From Ruminococcus sp. (GTDB lineage: Bacteria > Bacillota > Clostridia > Oscillospirales > Ruminococcaceae), in assembly GCA_024403935.1 (NCBI GenBank), contig JAKSQV010000001.1:1-64000 (forward strand): a stretch of DNA of 64,000 nt, read 5' to 3'. Below the pieces are notes generated by a model, which was not told where the DNA came from, made no database searches, and saw nothing but the letters and a program-made list of their open reading frames with translations. The stretch's first letter is position 1, and each line of letters opens with the position of its first letter. Positions 24,840 through 33,214 of this stretch are shown here, piece by piece. Both the position numbers and the translations under genes were made by a program.

Positions 24840-26534
24840 TCAGGAAGCAGATTCGGCGGTACGCTCTCCGTGCTGTTTGTCTATCGGAAGCTCTACGATA
24901 AAGGAAGTACCCTTGCCGACCGTGCTTTCGGCACGTACCGTACCGCCGTGATAGTCGGCTCCGTGTTTGACTATCGACAGTCCCAGACCTGTGCCTTTTA
25001 TCTTGCGGGAGCGGCTTTTGTCCACGCGGTAGAACCGCTCGAAAATGCGGCTGAGGTGCTTTTCGGGGATACCTGTACCTGTATCGCTCACAGTGATGAT
25101 GGCTTTCATCGGGATATGCGAGACCTTAACTGAAAAGCTGCCGCCCTCCCTGTTGTACTTGATGGCGTTGTCGCAGAGGTTGAATATGACTTCACCGAGG
25201 ATGGTGCGGCTTCCGAATACTGTTACATGATCGCCTGTGAGCTCTGCTGTCACATTCTTTTCCTTTGCACTTATCTGAAGGCGTGAGATCACCTCTGCGG
25301 AGAGGTCATACAGATCGACCTCCTCGTCCTGTCTCGGAGCACTGCTTTCATCGAGCTTTGAGAGCGAGACTATGTCATTTATGAGCGTGATGAGGCGGTC
25401 TGCCTCGTTGCGGATGTCACTGCTGAGCGAGCCGACATCCTCCGCCTTTACCATGCCGTTTGCGAGCATATCGGAGATCCCGTAGATGGTGGTGAGCGGT
25501 GTTTTCAGCTCGTGCGATACATTTGACGTGAATTCACGGCGCATTGTTTCGAGCTGCTGCTGCTCGGTGACATCAATGACGAACACAACGATGCCGTTGA
25601 CGGTATCGTGGCTGTTTGCAGGCGAAGCGATCACACTGCGTTTGCCGCTGTCGGTGCTGATGATACATTCGGAGCGTCGTCCGCCCATGGCATCCTGTAT
25701 GCAGCGGCGGAACTGCTCGGTGCGGCAGAGCGAGAACACGGTATGGTCATCCGTGCCGCATTCTGCTCCGAGAAGCGTATACGCGCTTGAATTGCTTGTG
25801 AGGATATTTGCCTTCTGGTCTGCGATGATAAGTCCCTCGCTCATGCTCTCGGTTATGAGGCTGAACTGTTCACGGCTCTGACGGAGCTCTATCATCTGGC
25901 GGTTTATCCTGCCGTTCTGCTTGCGGAGCTTTTCCAGCAGCGGCGAGAGCTCCTTGTAGCTTTTTTCGATTTTCGGATGGTCAAGGTCGATGTCGTTTAT
26001 CGGCCGCACAATGCGCCGTGAGATCATTATGGCTGAGATAAGCGAACACAGTGCAAGCACTGTCAGAATAACAACAAGCGGCTGAAGGTTTTTCAGGAGC
26101 ATTGCAGCAAAAGACATCTGCTCGTCGGATACCCGTATGACAGAGCCGTCGGAGATGCGTACAGCGTAGTAGACGGTCTTGGTCATGAGCGTGTCGGAAT
26201 ATCTTTCCGAGTTGCCCGAGCCTGAACGCAGCGCCTCCTCGACTTCCTTCCTGTCGGAGTGGTCGTCAAGCTGGAGAGGATCCCTGCTTGAATCGAAAAG
26301 CACCTGTCCGCTCTCTGATATCCATGTAACGCGGAGGCTTCCGAAATCGGTGCCGACAAGGTATTCATCACCGTTCAGCTCTGCCGCGGAGGAAATTATC
26401 GTGCAGTTCAGACGCAGACTGTCTGCGGCTTCATCTGCATTGTGGCTGTACGAAACGCCTGTCAGCAGAAAAATTGCCGCAGTTACAGCAAGAAACGATA
26501 CGGCTATGATGCTCAGGAATATTTTCTTAGTCAT
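24840..26534 (-). CDS. Sensor histidine kinase, PhoR-type
   Basis: About 564 residues from ATG 26534, which overlaps the regulator's end by eight bases; the longer frame runs inside the regulator gene in another phase and is not real. Two membrane helices (about 5-27 and 150-170) enclose an extracytoplasmic sensor; then a linker helix, a PAS domain (about 230-325, 'SMSEGLIIADQKANILTSNSSAYTLLG'), the H-box 'SHELKTPLTTIYG', an N-box 'NLCDNAIKYN' and G-boxes 'DTGTGIPEKHL' and 'GTGLGLSIVKH'. This is the PhoR/WalK plan. No phosphate genes lie nearby, so the signal is unknown. Confidence 0.9.
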   Translation of the reverse strand: MTKKIFLSIIAVSFLAVTAAIFLLTGVSYSHNADEAADSLRLNCTIISSAAELNGDEYLVGTDFGSLRVTWISESGQVLFDSSRDPLQLDDHSDRKEVEEALRSGSGNSERYSDTLMTKTVYYAVRISDGSVIRVSDEQMSFAAMLLKNLQPLVVILTVLALCSLISAIMISRRIVRPINDIDLDHPKIEKSYKELSPLLEKLRKQNGRINRQMIELRQSREQFSLITESMSEGLIIADQKANILTSNSSAYTLLGAECGTDDHTVFSLCRTEQFRRCIQDAMGGRRSECIISTDSGKRSVIASPANSHDTVNGIVVFVIDVTEQQQLETMRREFTSNVSHELKTPLTTIYGISDMLANGMVKAEDVGSLSSDIRNEADRLITLINDIVSLSKLDESSAPRQDEEVDLYDLSAEVISRLQISAKEKNVTAELTGDHVTVFGSRTILGEVIFNLCDNAIKYNREGGSFSVKVSHIPMKAIITVSDTGTGIPEKHLSRIFERFYRVDKSRSRKIKGTGLGLSIVKHGADYHGGTVRAESTVGKGTSFIVELPIDKQHGERTAESAS

Positions 26535-27210
26535 CGGCACCACCTGCCCTGTAACCGACTCCGCGGATAGTCTCGATGATACTGCCGCTCTCACCGAGCT
26601 TTGAACGGAGCGTTCTGATATGCACATCAAGGGTGCGGCTCTCGCCTGTGAAATCGTAGCCCCATACCCTGCTGAGGAGCTCGTCACGCGGGATGACTTT
26701 GCCTTTGTTCTTCAGCAGTACCGCGAGCAGCTCATACTCCTTGAGCGTCAGGACTATCTTCTCTCCGCCGCGCATTACCTCGTGCTGTGACGGGAGCAGG
26801 ACTATATCTCCTGCGGCGATCCTGTTCTCCTCAGCTTCGCCGTAAGTGCGGCGGAGCAGGGCGTTGATGCGTGAGATCAGCTCCATTGCTCCGAACGGCT
26901 TGGTGATATAGTCGTCCGCGCCGCTGTCAAGCCCTGTGACTTTGTCGAATTCGGTCGATTTTGCGGTGAGCATTATTATCGGGAGCCTGCGTGCAGCTGT
27001 GTCTGCACGGAGCTTTTTCAGTATAGATATGCCGTCTTCCTCGGGGAGCATTATGTCGAGCAGGAGCAGCTCGGGCAGCTGATCTGCCATTGCCCTGCGG
27101 AAGTCGGACGGAGTCTCGAAGCCCTCCGCCTCAAATCCGGAGCTCCGCAGTGCATACAGTACGAAATTGCGTATGCCGCTGTCATCCTCAAGCAGATATA
27201 TCATTGCCAT
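26527..27210 (-). CDS. OmpR/PhoB-type response regulator
   Basis: A 227-residue regulator: receiver domain (1-120) with phospho-acceptor Asp in 'LLLDIMLPEEDG', Thr in 'IMLTAKS', Lys in 'YITKPFG'; winged-helix output (about 130-225, 'LTLKEYELLAVLLKNKGKVIPRDELLSRVWGYDF...TLDVHIRTLRSKLG'). Partner of the overlapping kinase. The genes it controls are not evident here. Confidence 0.92.
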   Translation of the reverse strand: MAMIYLLEDDSGIRNFVLYALRSSGFEAEGFETPSDFRRAMADQLPELLLLDIMLPEEDGISILKKLRADTAARRLPIIMLTAKSTEFDKVTGLDSGADDYITKPFGAMELISRINALLRRTYGEAEENRIAAGDIVLLPSQHEVMRGGEKIVLTLKEYELLAVLLKNKGKVIPRDELLSRVWGYDFTGESRTLDVHIRTLRSKLGESGSIIETIRGVGYRAGGADD

Positions 27211-27225
27211 CCACCTCCGAAAGTC

Positions 27226-27660
27226 TTACAGCCATTGAATGAACGCTGTCTTGTCATTTTTGTTGTAGCCTGCCCGTTCATAGAAGCGGAGCGTGCTTTC
27301 CTCTTTCGAGCCTGTGAGCAGCATCATCTTGTAGCAGTTTTCACGCTGAGCGATCTCCCGTGCAAGATCAAGGCAGGCGGAAGCAAGTCCCCTGCCGCGG
27401 TATGCGCTGTCGGTCACGACATTCTCGATGAAGGCATAGGGACGCTGACCGCGTGTAAGGTTCGGGATTATCACACACACGCAGGTCGAGACTATCCTGC
27501 CGTCCTCTTCGGCAACAATGATGTGGTGGCAGGGATCGCTGATGATGCTTTCCCACACAGACATGACACGTTCGTCCTTTTCGGGGAACGGATTGTCATG
27601 GAGCTGCATATACAGAGTCATAAGTCCGTCAAAGTCTGCTGCTGTGATCTCACGTACCAT
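27226..27660 (-). CDS. GNAT-family N-acetyltransferase
   Basis: A 144-residue acetyltransferase with the acetyl-CoA motif 'VTDSAYRGRGLASACLDLA' (R-G-R-G-L-A) near 86-104 and 'FYERAGYNKND' at the end, the standard GNAT fold over its full length. It lies 15 bases upstream of the response-regulator gene on the same strand and probably shares its transcript. Substrate unknown. Confidence 0.88.
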   Translation of the reverse strand: MVREITAADFDGLMTLYMQLHDNPFPEKDERVMSVWESIISDPCHHIIVAEEDGRIVSTCVCVIIPNLTRGQRPYAFIENVVTDSAYRGRGLASACLDLAREIAQRENCYKMMLLTGSKEESTLRFYERAGYNKNDKTAFIQWL

Positions 27661-27758
27661 ACCGGAGCCTCCTGTCAGTTTTTATATATAGTATAAGCGA
27701 TTTTTCTGAAAAATGCAAGGCAGTACAGCCGACCTGTACAAAAAATCTTTCGCTGCTG

Positions 27759-27787
27759 TTGCAATCGGATTTTTTTTGTGGTATAAT
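27759..27787 (+). promoter_or_regulatory. Promoter of the corA leader
   Basis: TTGCAA (27759-27764), 17-base spacer, TATAAT (27782-27787). It precedes the MITE-like element, so the element and the upstream ORF are transcribed as a leader of about 340 bases before corA. Confidence 0.65.
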
Positions 27788-27790
27788 AAA

Positions 27791-27956
27791 TATAGGGCAC
27801 CTCTAAAAACCCCTTCTGAGAAAAAGCAGCTATGCACAGCATCTGCTGCGTCAAGCCCTCTCGTAGTGTGAAAGCACGCCTTCGATGGCTTTTCTTGCAT
27901 CTACTGTACCTATCTGCTTTTTCTTACTCAAAACGGGTTTTTAGAGATGCCCTATA
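27791..27956. repeat. MITE-like element with 22-base terminal inverted repeats
   Basis: A 166-base segment bounded by 22-base inverted repeats (27791-27812 and 27935-27956, one mismatch) beginning TATAGGGCACC. The next inner segments also pair (GAAAAAGCAG with CTGCTTTTTC), so the transcript would fold into a long hairpin. No coding capacity. The terminal TATA could include a TA target duplication. It has inserted between a promoter and the corA leader ORF. Confidence 0.75.
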
Positions 27957-27977
27957 CTTTGAATCTGGAGGTGCATT

Positions 27978-28067
27978 ATGAGTTCCGACCCTTATGGGAA
28001 TAATATGACATATCCCACGCTGCGAAGAGCCATATCCGTGCCTCCGTTTTTCTGCCTGAACGCCTGA
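27978..28067 (+). CDS. Upstream leader ORF of the CorA-type gene (29 residues)
   Basis: ATG at 27978 with GGAGG seven bases upstream, a 29-codon frame ending TGA at 28067, 70 bases before the corA start. The peptide contains prolines at 5, 13, 22 and 23, an LRR stretch, and the end VPPFFCLNA. It has no signal or family. A strong ribosome site in front of such a short, proline-containing frame ahead of a magnesium transporter gene suggests a regulatory leader peptide, as in enterobacterial mgtL. Translation is predicted, not shown. Confidence 0.5.
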   Translation: MSSDPYGNNMTYPTLRRAISVPPFFCLNA

Positions 28068-28137
28068 TCTCCCGCGTACGGCAGTACGGCGGCACCGCCT
28101 CTTTCGCAGTAAATACCGCGAAAGGAGATACGCCCTG

Positions 28138-29061
28138 ATGATAAACTATTACACTAACGGAGGCGGCAGGCTCGACCAGATCGACGAGCTTGAGAACGGC
28201 TGCTGGGTATCGGTCGTTGCCCCGACTCCACAGGAGATTAAGATGCTCATAGATGATTTCGGGCTGGACAGCGGCTTCGTCAAGTCATCGCTCGATGAGG
28301 AGGAATCTTCGCGTATAGAGCGCGAGGACGACCAGACTCTCATCATCATAGACACCCCGGTAGCCTCGACAGAGGACGAAACGAAGGTGTTCTTCACAAT
28401 GCCTATCGGCATAATCATAACCGAAGAAAACGTTTTTACGATCTCGCTTCACTCAACACAGATAATTGACGAGGCGGTGCGCGGCTCAATACGCAATCTC
28501 CACCCGTCGCTCAAAACACGCTTCGTGCTTCAGCTTCTGCTGAGGATAGCTGCGCTGTTCCTGTATCACCTGAAGCAGATAGATAAGCTGTCATCCGCAG
28601 CCGAGCAGCAGCTCCATGACGCGATGAAGAACGAGCTCCTCATGCAGCTTCTTGCCCTTGAGAAGGCTCTCGTATATTTCTCGACCTCACTGAAAGCAAA
28701 TGAGGCGACCATTGAGAAGATATTCCGCGGACGTGTCATAAAGCTTTACGATGAGGATCAGGACCTTCTTGAAGATGTGCTCATTGAGATGAAGCAGGCG
28801 ATCGAGATGTCCAGCATCTACACGGGTATTCTTTCGAGTATGATGGACGGCTTTTCCTCAGTCATCTCAAACAACCTTAACATAGTGATGTGGCGGCTGA
28901 CCATTGTCACTATCCTCATGGAGATACCGAACATCATCTTTGCGCTGTACGGTATCAATACGGTGGATCTTCCGCTGCCGTTCACTTGGTTCCCGATATC
29001 ACTGGCAGTATTCCTGACGGCTGTTGCGGCGTTCGTGCTGATAAAGTGGAAGAAGAAATAG
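28138..29061 (+). CDS. CorA-family magnesium transporter
   Basis: A 307-residue CorA/MIT-family channel: large N-terminal cytoplasmic domain, a long stalk helix (about 165-245) and two C-terminal membrane helices, ending with the basic tail IKWKKK. The selectivity motif after the first membrane helix is YGIN rather than the usual YGMN. GIN variants are tolerated in the wider family but this leaves the ion (Mg, Ni, Co or Zn) less certain. AAAGGAG precedes the start. The leader has a MITE and a short upstream ORF; a terminator follows. Confidence 0.9.
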   Translation: MINYYTNGGGRLDQIDELENGCWVSVVAPTPQEIKMLIDDFGLDSGFVKSSLDEEESSRIEREDDQTLIIIDTPVASTEDETKVFFTMPIGIIITEENVFTISLHSTQIIDEAVRGSIRNLHPSLKTRFVLQLLLRIAALFLYHLKQIDKLSSAAEQQLHDAMKNELLMQLLALEKALVYFSTSLKANEATIEKIFRGRVIKLYDEDQDLLEDVLIEMKQAIEMSSIYTGILSSMMDGFSSVISNNLNIVMWRLTIVTILMEIPNIIFALYGINTVDLPLPFTWFPISLAVFLTAVAAFVLIKWKKK

Positions 29062-29110
29062 CCGATACCGCGGGCGCACATCAGAGTGCTCACTTTATGA
29101 AAAAAGCAGG

Positions 29111-29145
29111 TTGCCGAGTCTGTGATCGCAGGCTCGGCAATTTTA
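29111..29145 (+). terminator. Terminator downstream of the CorA-type gene
   Basis: TTGCCGAG (29111-29118) pairs with CTCGGCAA (29133-29140), followed by TTTTA, 50 bases after the stop codon. The following 29146-29290 has several short inverted repeats around GGCTGCCG/CGGCAACC but no gene. Confidence 0.65.
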
Positions 29146-29313
29146 TGCCGCGGCTGTCAGAGGAGGCAGCTTTTCTCAGCGGAAAAAACAGGCTGCCGTG
29201 CAATAAACCAGCGGTTTATGTCGGCAACCTGCGAAACCGTCAAAGGTGGCTCACCTTTGTTGGCTCGGGGATAAATCTGTCATTCTGCGGCATACTATCT
29301 CCGAGGTGAGATA

Positions 29314-30771
29314 ATGACACGGAATGAACGTGAAAAGCTTCCGATACTCACGGAGCTGAGCGACAATATTGCAAGAATAAACGAACTTTCTGGCGGCTCG
29401 TCGGATGTGCTCGTCAACAGATTCGTGACGGGCGGAGTTGAATGTGCGCTGATATGCTGCGAGGGAATGGTATCCTCGCAGACTGCCGCAGAGATGATAC
29501 TCGGTCCCGTGACGGGGATAGCTTCTCAGGGCAGCGCGGATGAGCTGTTCAGTCACATACAGGACAATCTGCTTCTTTCTGCCGACCGTACCGAGGCGCG
29601 CGATTATGATACGCTTTTCCGCCTGCTCAATTCAGGATTTGTACTGCTCATCGCAGACGGAGCTGACTGTGCTCTTGCCTTCGGAGTGCAGGGCTATGCT
29701 TCACGCGGCATACAGGAGCCGTCGGGAGAAGGCAGCATCTTAGGCAGCCATGAGGGTTTCACGGAGGTCATACGGACAAATATGTCGCTGATAAGGCGGC
29801 GGATGAAATCGCCTGAACTCGTCATGGAGCTCATGGTCAAGGGCGAGCGGAGCAGAACAGATGTATGCCTGTGCTATATGCGCGACCGCGTGCCGAAGCG
29901 GCTGCTTGACCGCATACGCCGCTCACTCGCGGACATAAGGCTTGAATCGGTGCTCTCGACGGGCTATATACGTCCGTTTTTAGAGAAGCGCAGCTTTGAG
30001 CTTTTCAGCTCCACGGGCATAACGGAGCGTCCCGATGTGCTATGCTCGAAGCTGATAGAGGGCAGGGCGGCGGTGCTGATAGACGGCGTACCGTATGCGA
30101 TAGTAGTGCCGCGGCTTCTGTGCGAGAGCTTCCACACGCTTGATGATTATGCCTATAAGCCGTATTATGCTGTTTTCAGCAGGTGGCTGAGATATGTGGC
30201 GTTTATCGCTGCTGTGCTGCTTCCTGCCGTGTACACAGCTATTGTCATGCATCATCCCGAGCTCCTCAACAGCACGCTTCTCATGCTTCTTGCGGATGCG
30301 GAGAAGAACGCGCCGCTCCCGATCCTTGCGGAGTCGTTTGTTGTCCTGCTGATGTATGAGATGGTGCGTGAGGCAGGGATACGCCTGCCGAAGCCTGCGG
30401 GCGGAGCGGTCAGTATCATCAGCGGACTTATCATCGGAGATGCCGCTGTGAAATCGGGTATCGTCAGCACGCCCCTCCTTACGATGACGGCTCTTGCCGT
30501 GCTTGGCGGACTGGTCGTTCCCGACCTTGCACCGCAGGTGACGGTGCTGAGGCTTGCATTTCTTGCAGCAGGCGGCATAATGGGCGTGTTCGGGATAAGT
30601 CTGCTCGCGTGTGCTGTGCTTACAAATATATGCTCGACCGAGGACTACGGTTTCCCGTTCACAGCTCCGCTCTCGCCGTTTGCGGCGGAGGGCATGGGCG
30701 ATACGGCAGTACGGCTCGGCATGAGGAAGATGCTCCGCCGCGGCTTCACTGTGGAGGCTTATCATGAATAA
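29314..30771 (+). CDS. GerA-family spore germination protein (GerKA-like)
   Basis: A 485-residue A subunit of a GerA-type germinant receptor: cytoplasmic N-terminal part (about 1-280; 'MVKGERSRTDVCLCYM', 'LLDRIRRSLADI', 'YIRPFLEKRSFELFSSTG' are family motifs) and membrane helices from about 290 to 445 with 'AGIRLPKPAGGAVSIISGLIIGDAAVKSGIVS', the most conserved stretch. Such receptors sit in the spore inner membrane and trigger germination. First gene of an A-B-C operon; it overlaps the next gene by eight bases. A sigma-G-like -10 (CATACTA, 29291-29297) lies just upstream. Confidence 0.92.
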   Translation: MTRNEREKLPILTELSDNIARINELSGGSSDVLVNRFVTGGVECALICCEGMVSSQTAAEMILGPVTGIASQGSADELFSHIQDNLLLSADRTEARDYDTLFRLLNSGFVLLIADGADCALAFGVQGYASRGIQEPSGEGSILGSHEGFTEVIRTNMSLIRRRMKSPELVMELMVKGERSRTDVCLCYMRDRVPKRLLDRIRRSLADIRLESVLSTGYIRPFLEKRSFELFSSTGITERPDVLCSKLIEGRAAVLIDGVPYAIVVPRLLCESFHTLDDYAYKPYYAVFSRWLRYVAFIAAVLLPAVYTAIVMHHPELLNSTLLMLLADAEKNAPLPILAESFVVLLMYEMVREAGIRLPKPAGGAVSIISGLIIGDAAVKSGIVSTPLLTMTALAVLGGLVVPDLAPQVTVLRLAFLAAGGIMGVFGISLLACAVLTNICSTEDYGFPFTAPLSPFAAEGMGDTAVRLGMRKMLRRGFTVEAYHE

Positions 30772-31774
30772 GATAAGCAGGCATCAGCTTGCGGCACTCA
30801 TGCTTATCGGAGATGCGTTCGCACTGTTCTGCCTGCGCGGCAGGATATGCGTGATGACGGCGGTCGGCTTTGCCGCAGGAAGCCTTATCCAGTTTCTTCT
30901 TGCACTTCCGCTTGCAAGGCTTTGCGACCGCGGTCATACACTTGCAGACAGCGGAAGAGCTGTACGGCTGATACTGCTCGTCAATATGCTTCTGTGGGGC
31001 GGAACTCTCTTTGCCATGCTTCGTGAAGCAAGCACAGTCATCTATATTCCCTATGAAAATTCGGGCGTGTCAGGCAGGCTTGCCGTCGCAGGACTTATCG
31101 CGGCAGTGTGCGTGTACATCTCCTCATCGGGGATAAAGGCACTTGCGAGGTCTGCGGTCATTGCGGCAGGTCTCGGAGCAGTCTGCGTGGCGATAGTTGT
31201 CGTCAGCGCATTGATACAGTCCGACATGAGCAATATCCTGCGCCCGACAGACAGTACACTGCTGCACGAGCTGATACGCGGCTTCGGAGCAAGCGGCGGA
31301 CTCGGGAGCTTTGTTGTCCTGCTCAGCTTTTCAGCGGACAGCAAGACCAATACTGCGGCACTGTATTTCACCTGCAAGGCTGTTCTCTCGTTTGTGATGC
31401 TGTTTACAGCGGTCATAGTGACAGGCGGCATCATGGATGTGATAAGCTTTCCCGTCACGTCGGCAGCACAGCTCTCACAGCCGTTCCCCGTACAGCGGAC
31501 AGATTCGCTGTTCCTGACGGTGTTTTCGGTTTTTGCGGTATATACCACGGCTGTACAGGCATCGGCGGCTGAATACCTTGCCGCACTGACCGTACCGCGG
31601 CTGCGAAGATTCCGCTGCACGCTTGCACTTGCCATAATGGCGGCACTCGGAGCTGTAATGCGAGCTCCGTCGTCAGGCACCGCAGTCTATGCCGCAGCGG
31701 CGGCTGCCATGCTGCTAATCGTGCCTGCCGAAGCACTGGTGAAGGGAGGCCTTGGTAAGCGTGAAAAGGCTTAG
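30764..31774 (+). CDS. GerB-type germination permease (GerKB-like)
   Basis: A 336-residue membrane protein with about ten helices, matching the B subunit of germinant receptors (APC-superfamily fold): 'KISRHQLAALMLIGDAF' at the N-terminus, 'SDMSNILRPTDSTLLHELIRGFGASGGLGSFVVLLSFSA' mid-protein. It overlaps the A-subunit gene by eight bases with GGAGG before its ATG. Slightly shorter than the usual 360 residues. It probably binds the germinant, whose identity cannot be predicted. Confidence 0.88.
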   Translation: MNKISRHQLAALMLIGDAFALFCLRGRICVMTAVGFAAGSLIQFLLALPLARLCDRGHTLADSGRAVRLILLVNMLLWGGTLFAMLREASTVIYIPYENSGVSGRLAVAGLIAAVCVYISSSGIKALARSAVIAAGLGAVCVAIVVVSALIQSDMSNILRPTDSTLLHELIRGFGASGGLGSFVVLLSFSADSKTNTAALYFTCKAVLSFVMLFTAVIVTGGIMDVISFPVTSAAQLSQPFPVQRTDSLFLTVFSVFAVYTTAVQASAAEYLAALTVPRLRRFRCTLALAIMAALGAVMRAPSSGTAVYAAAAAAMLLIVPAEALVKGGLGKREKA

Positions 31775-32294
31775 TATCGTGACCGCCCTGCTTGCAGCGG
31801 CTTTGCTGACGGGATGCTCCTCTGACGGAAGTGTCAGCGACAAGAGCTACCTCAGAGCCGCAGTCATAGGAGCGGATTCCGTGACGATGTCATTCTTCTC
31901 GGAGGATGACGGCGTAGTGACAGCGGAGGCTGATTCGCCCGAAAAGGCGTGTTCTGCAGCGGAGCTCAGCGGCGGCAAGAGGATATTTACGGGCTACACC
32001 GAGCTGATAATCCTTGACGGCTGTGACAGTGCCGAGGTGCTCACCTTCATGCTGAACGAGTGGAAGGTGTCGCCGTCCTGTATCGTAGCCTGTCCTGACG
32101 GGAACGGAGCAGCTCTCCTTTCAGAGAGAAGCGCGGAGGAGCTTGAGGGAGCGGTCAGAGTCGCGCAGAAGCAGGAGCTTGTCGGCAGATGTGACATCGT
32201 GACCGTGCTCGGCGGACTGCTCGGCAGCAGCAGAACAGCAGAGGTGCCTGTGCTGTCACAGGACGGCTTTGCCGGAACGGCAAGTATAGAATAA
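31761..32294 (+). CDS. Truncated GerC-type germination lipoprotein
   Basis: About 177 residues from GTG 31761 (MKRLSIV), 11 bases from AAGGGAGG; TTG 31752 is an alternative but too close to that site. Lipobox LLTGC. The rest ('SYLRAAVIGADSV', 'GKRIFTGYTELIILDG', 'NEWKVSPSCIVACPDG') matches only the N-terminal domain of GerC proteins, which are normally about 370-400 residues. No remnant of the C-terminal domain is seen in the following 37 bases before the next gene. So either a short natural variant or a decayed receptor. It overlaps the B gene by 14 bases. Confidence 0.75.
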   Translation: MKRLSIVTALLAAALLTGCSSDGSVSDKSYLRAAVIGADSVTMSFFSEDDGVVTAEADSPEKACSAAELSGGKRIFTGYTELIILDGCDSAEVLTFMLNEWKVSPSCIVACPDGNGAALLSERSAEELEGAVRVAQKQELVGRCDIVTVLGGLLGSSRTAEVPVLSQDGFAGTASIE

Positions 32295-32330
32295 CGGGGC
32301 GAAAGCTCCGCTACATAAAGGAGAAAATCT

Positions 32331-32513
32331 ATGAAAACAGCAACTAACTGTGAGACCTGTACAAACTATGTCTATGACGAGGACTGCGACTGCTATGTAT
32401 GCATGGTAGACCTTGACGAGGACGAGATGGCGCGATTCATACAGGGCACGAACTACGCCTGCCCGTATTATCGCCTTGACGATGAATACGGAGTAGTGCG
32501 CCACCAGAACTGA
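32331..32513 (+). CDS. Small acidic Cys-rich protein (DUF6472-like)
   Basis: Sixty residues with 'NCETCTNYVYDEDCDCYVCMVDLDEDEMARF' and 'ACPYYRLDDEYGVVRHQN'; six or more Cys and many acidic residues suggest a small metal-binding fold. The sequence resembles the clostridial DUF6472 group. AAAGGAG lies before the ATG. It follows the germination genes by 37 bases and may be co-transcribed with them. Role unknown. Confidence 0.75.
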   Translation: MKTATNCETCTNYVYDEDCDCYVCMVDLDEDEMARFIQGTNYACPYYRLDDEYGVVRHQN

Positions 32514-32581
32514 TACTGCACGTTCATTTTCTCCGTTTATTCTGCATATATATTACTGTCCGCAGAATAGACGAAGGAGTG

Positions 32582-32857
32582 ATGCACTTGAAAATACCAC
32601 CCGCTCAGCGGGCAGTCACACTGGGGCGGTACATTCTGAAGAACAGGACGACCGTCCGCGCCGCTGCAAAGCAGTTCGGCATATCCAAGAGCACGGTGCA
32701 CAAGGATGTCAGCGAGCGGCTGAAAAAAGAGGACCCCGAGCTGTACGGGCTTGTAAGGGACGTTCTTGAGACGAACAAGCAGGAGCGGCATATCCGCGGC
32801 GGACTTGCCACTCGTGAAAAGTACAGGGAGATAGCCAAAAACAGGAGGGGATACTGA
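32582..32857 (+). CDS. spoIIID: Sporulation regulator SpoIIID
   Basis: About 91 residues with the SpoIIID helix-turn-helix 'TVRAAAKQFGISKSTVHKDVSERL' (about 29-52) and the conserved 'RHIRGGLATREKY'. SpoIIID is a mother-cell transcription regulator in spore formers, acting in the sigma-E regulon. AAGGAG at 32574-32579 is only two bases from this ATG; the TTG at 32588 has better spacing and is an alternative start. Presence beside germination genes fits a sporulation locus. Confidence 0.9.
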   Translation: MHLKIPPAQRAVTLGRYILKNRTTVRAAAKQFGISKSTVHKDVSERLKKEDPELYGLVRDVLETNKQERHIRGGLATREKYREIAKNRRGY

Positions 32858-33180
32858 TGTATCCCCTCTGTACGCTCCGCAGGAGCATATATCTGAAAAC
32901 AGCAGCCTGACAGGACTTTGCCCCTGCGCAGCTCTTCACGGGCGGCACCGATGCATCACTGACGTCAGCCACTTCGCAGCGGGAGCTCTCACACTGCTGT
33001 TTACTTCTATTCTATGCAGAAAAACTCAAAAGGCGACAAAGAAAAATATAACAGGCGGATATTTCAATGTTTTTACTAAGACCTGTGAAAGAATCAGCGG
33101 TATTTCTTCAAATGTCACTTTTGTAGCAATTCTGTAACCGCCGTATACCGAGCTGTATACAAACTTTGACCCTGCTGTTA
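32858..33180. other. Intergenic stretch without recognised feature
   Basis: About 320 bases between spoIIID and the small-RNA promoter. Short frames only, none with a ribosome site; small inverted repeats near 32980-33000. I see no family, repeat or terminator that I can support. Confidence 0.5.
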
Positions 33181-33209
33181 TTGCATTTGCTCCGGTTATT
33201 GACTATAAT
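33181..33209 (+). promoter_or_regulatory. Orphan promoter of the candidate small RNA
   Basis: TTGCAT (33181-33186), 17-base spacer, TATAAT (33204-33209). No coding start follows before a strong terminator at 33303-33346. Confidence 0.6.
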
Positions 33210-33214
33210 GGAAT

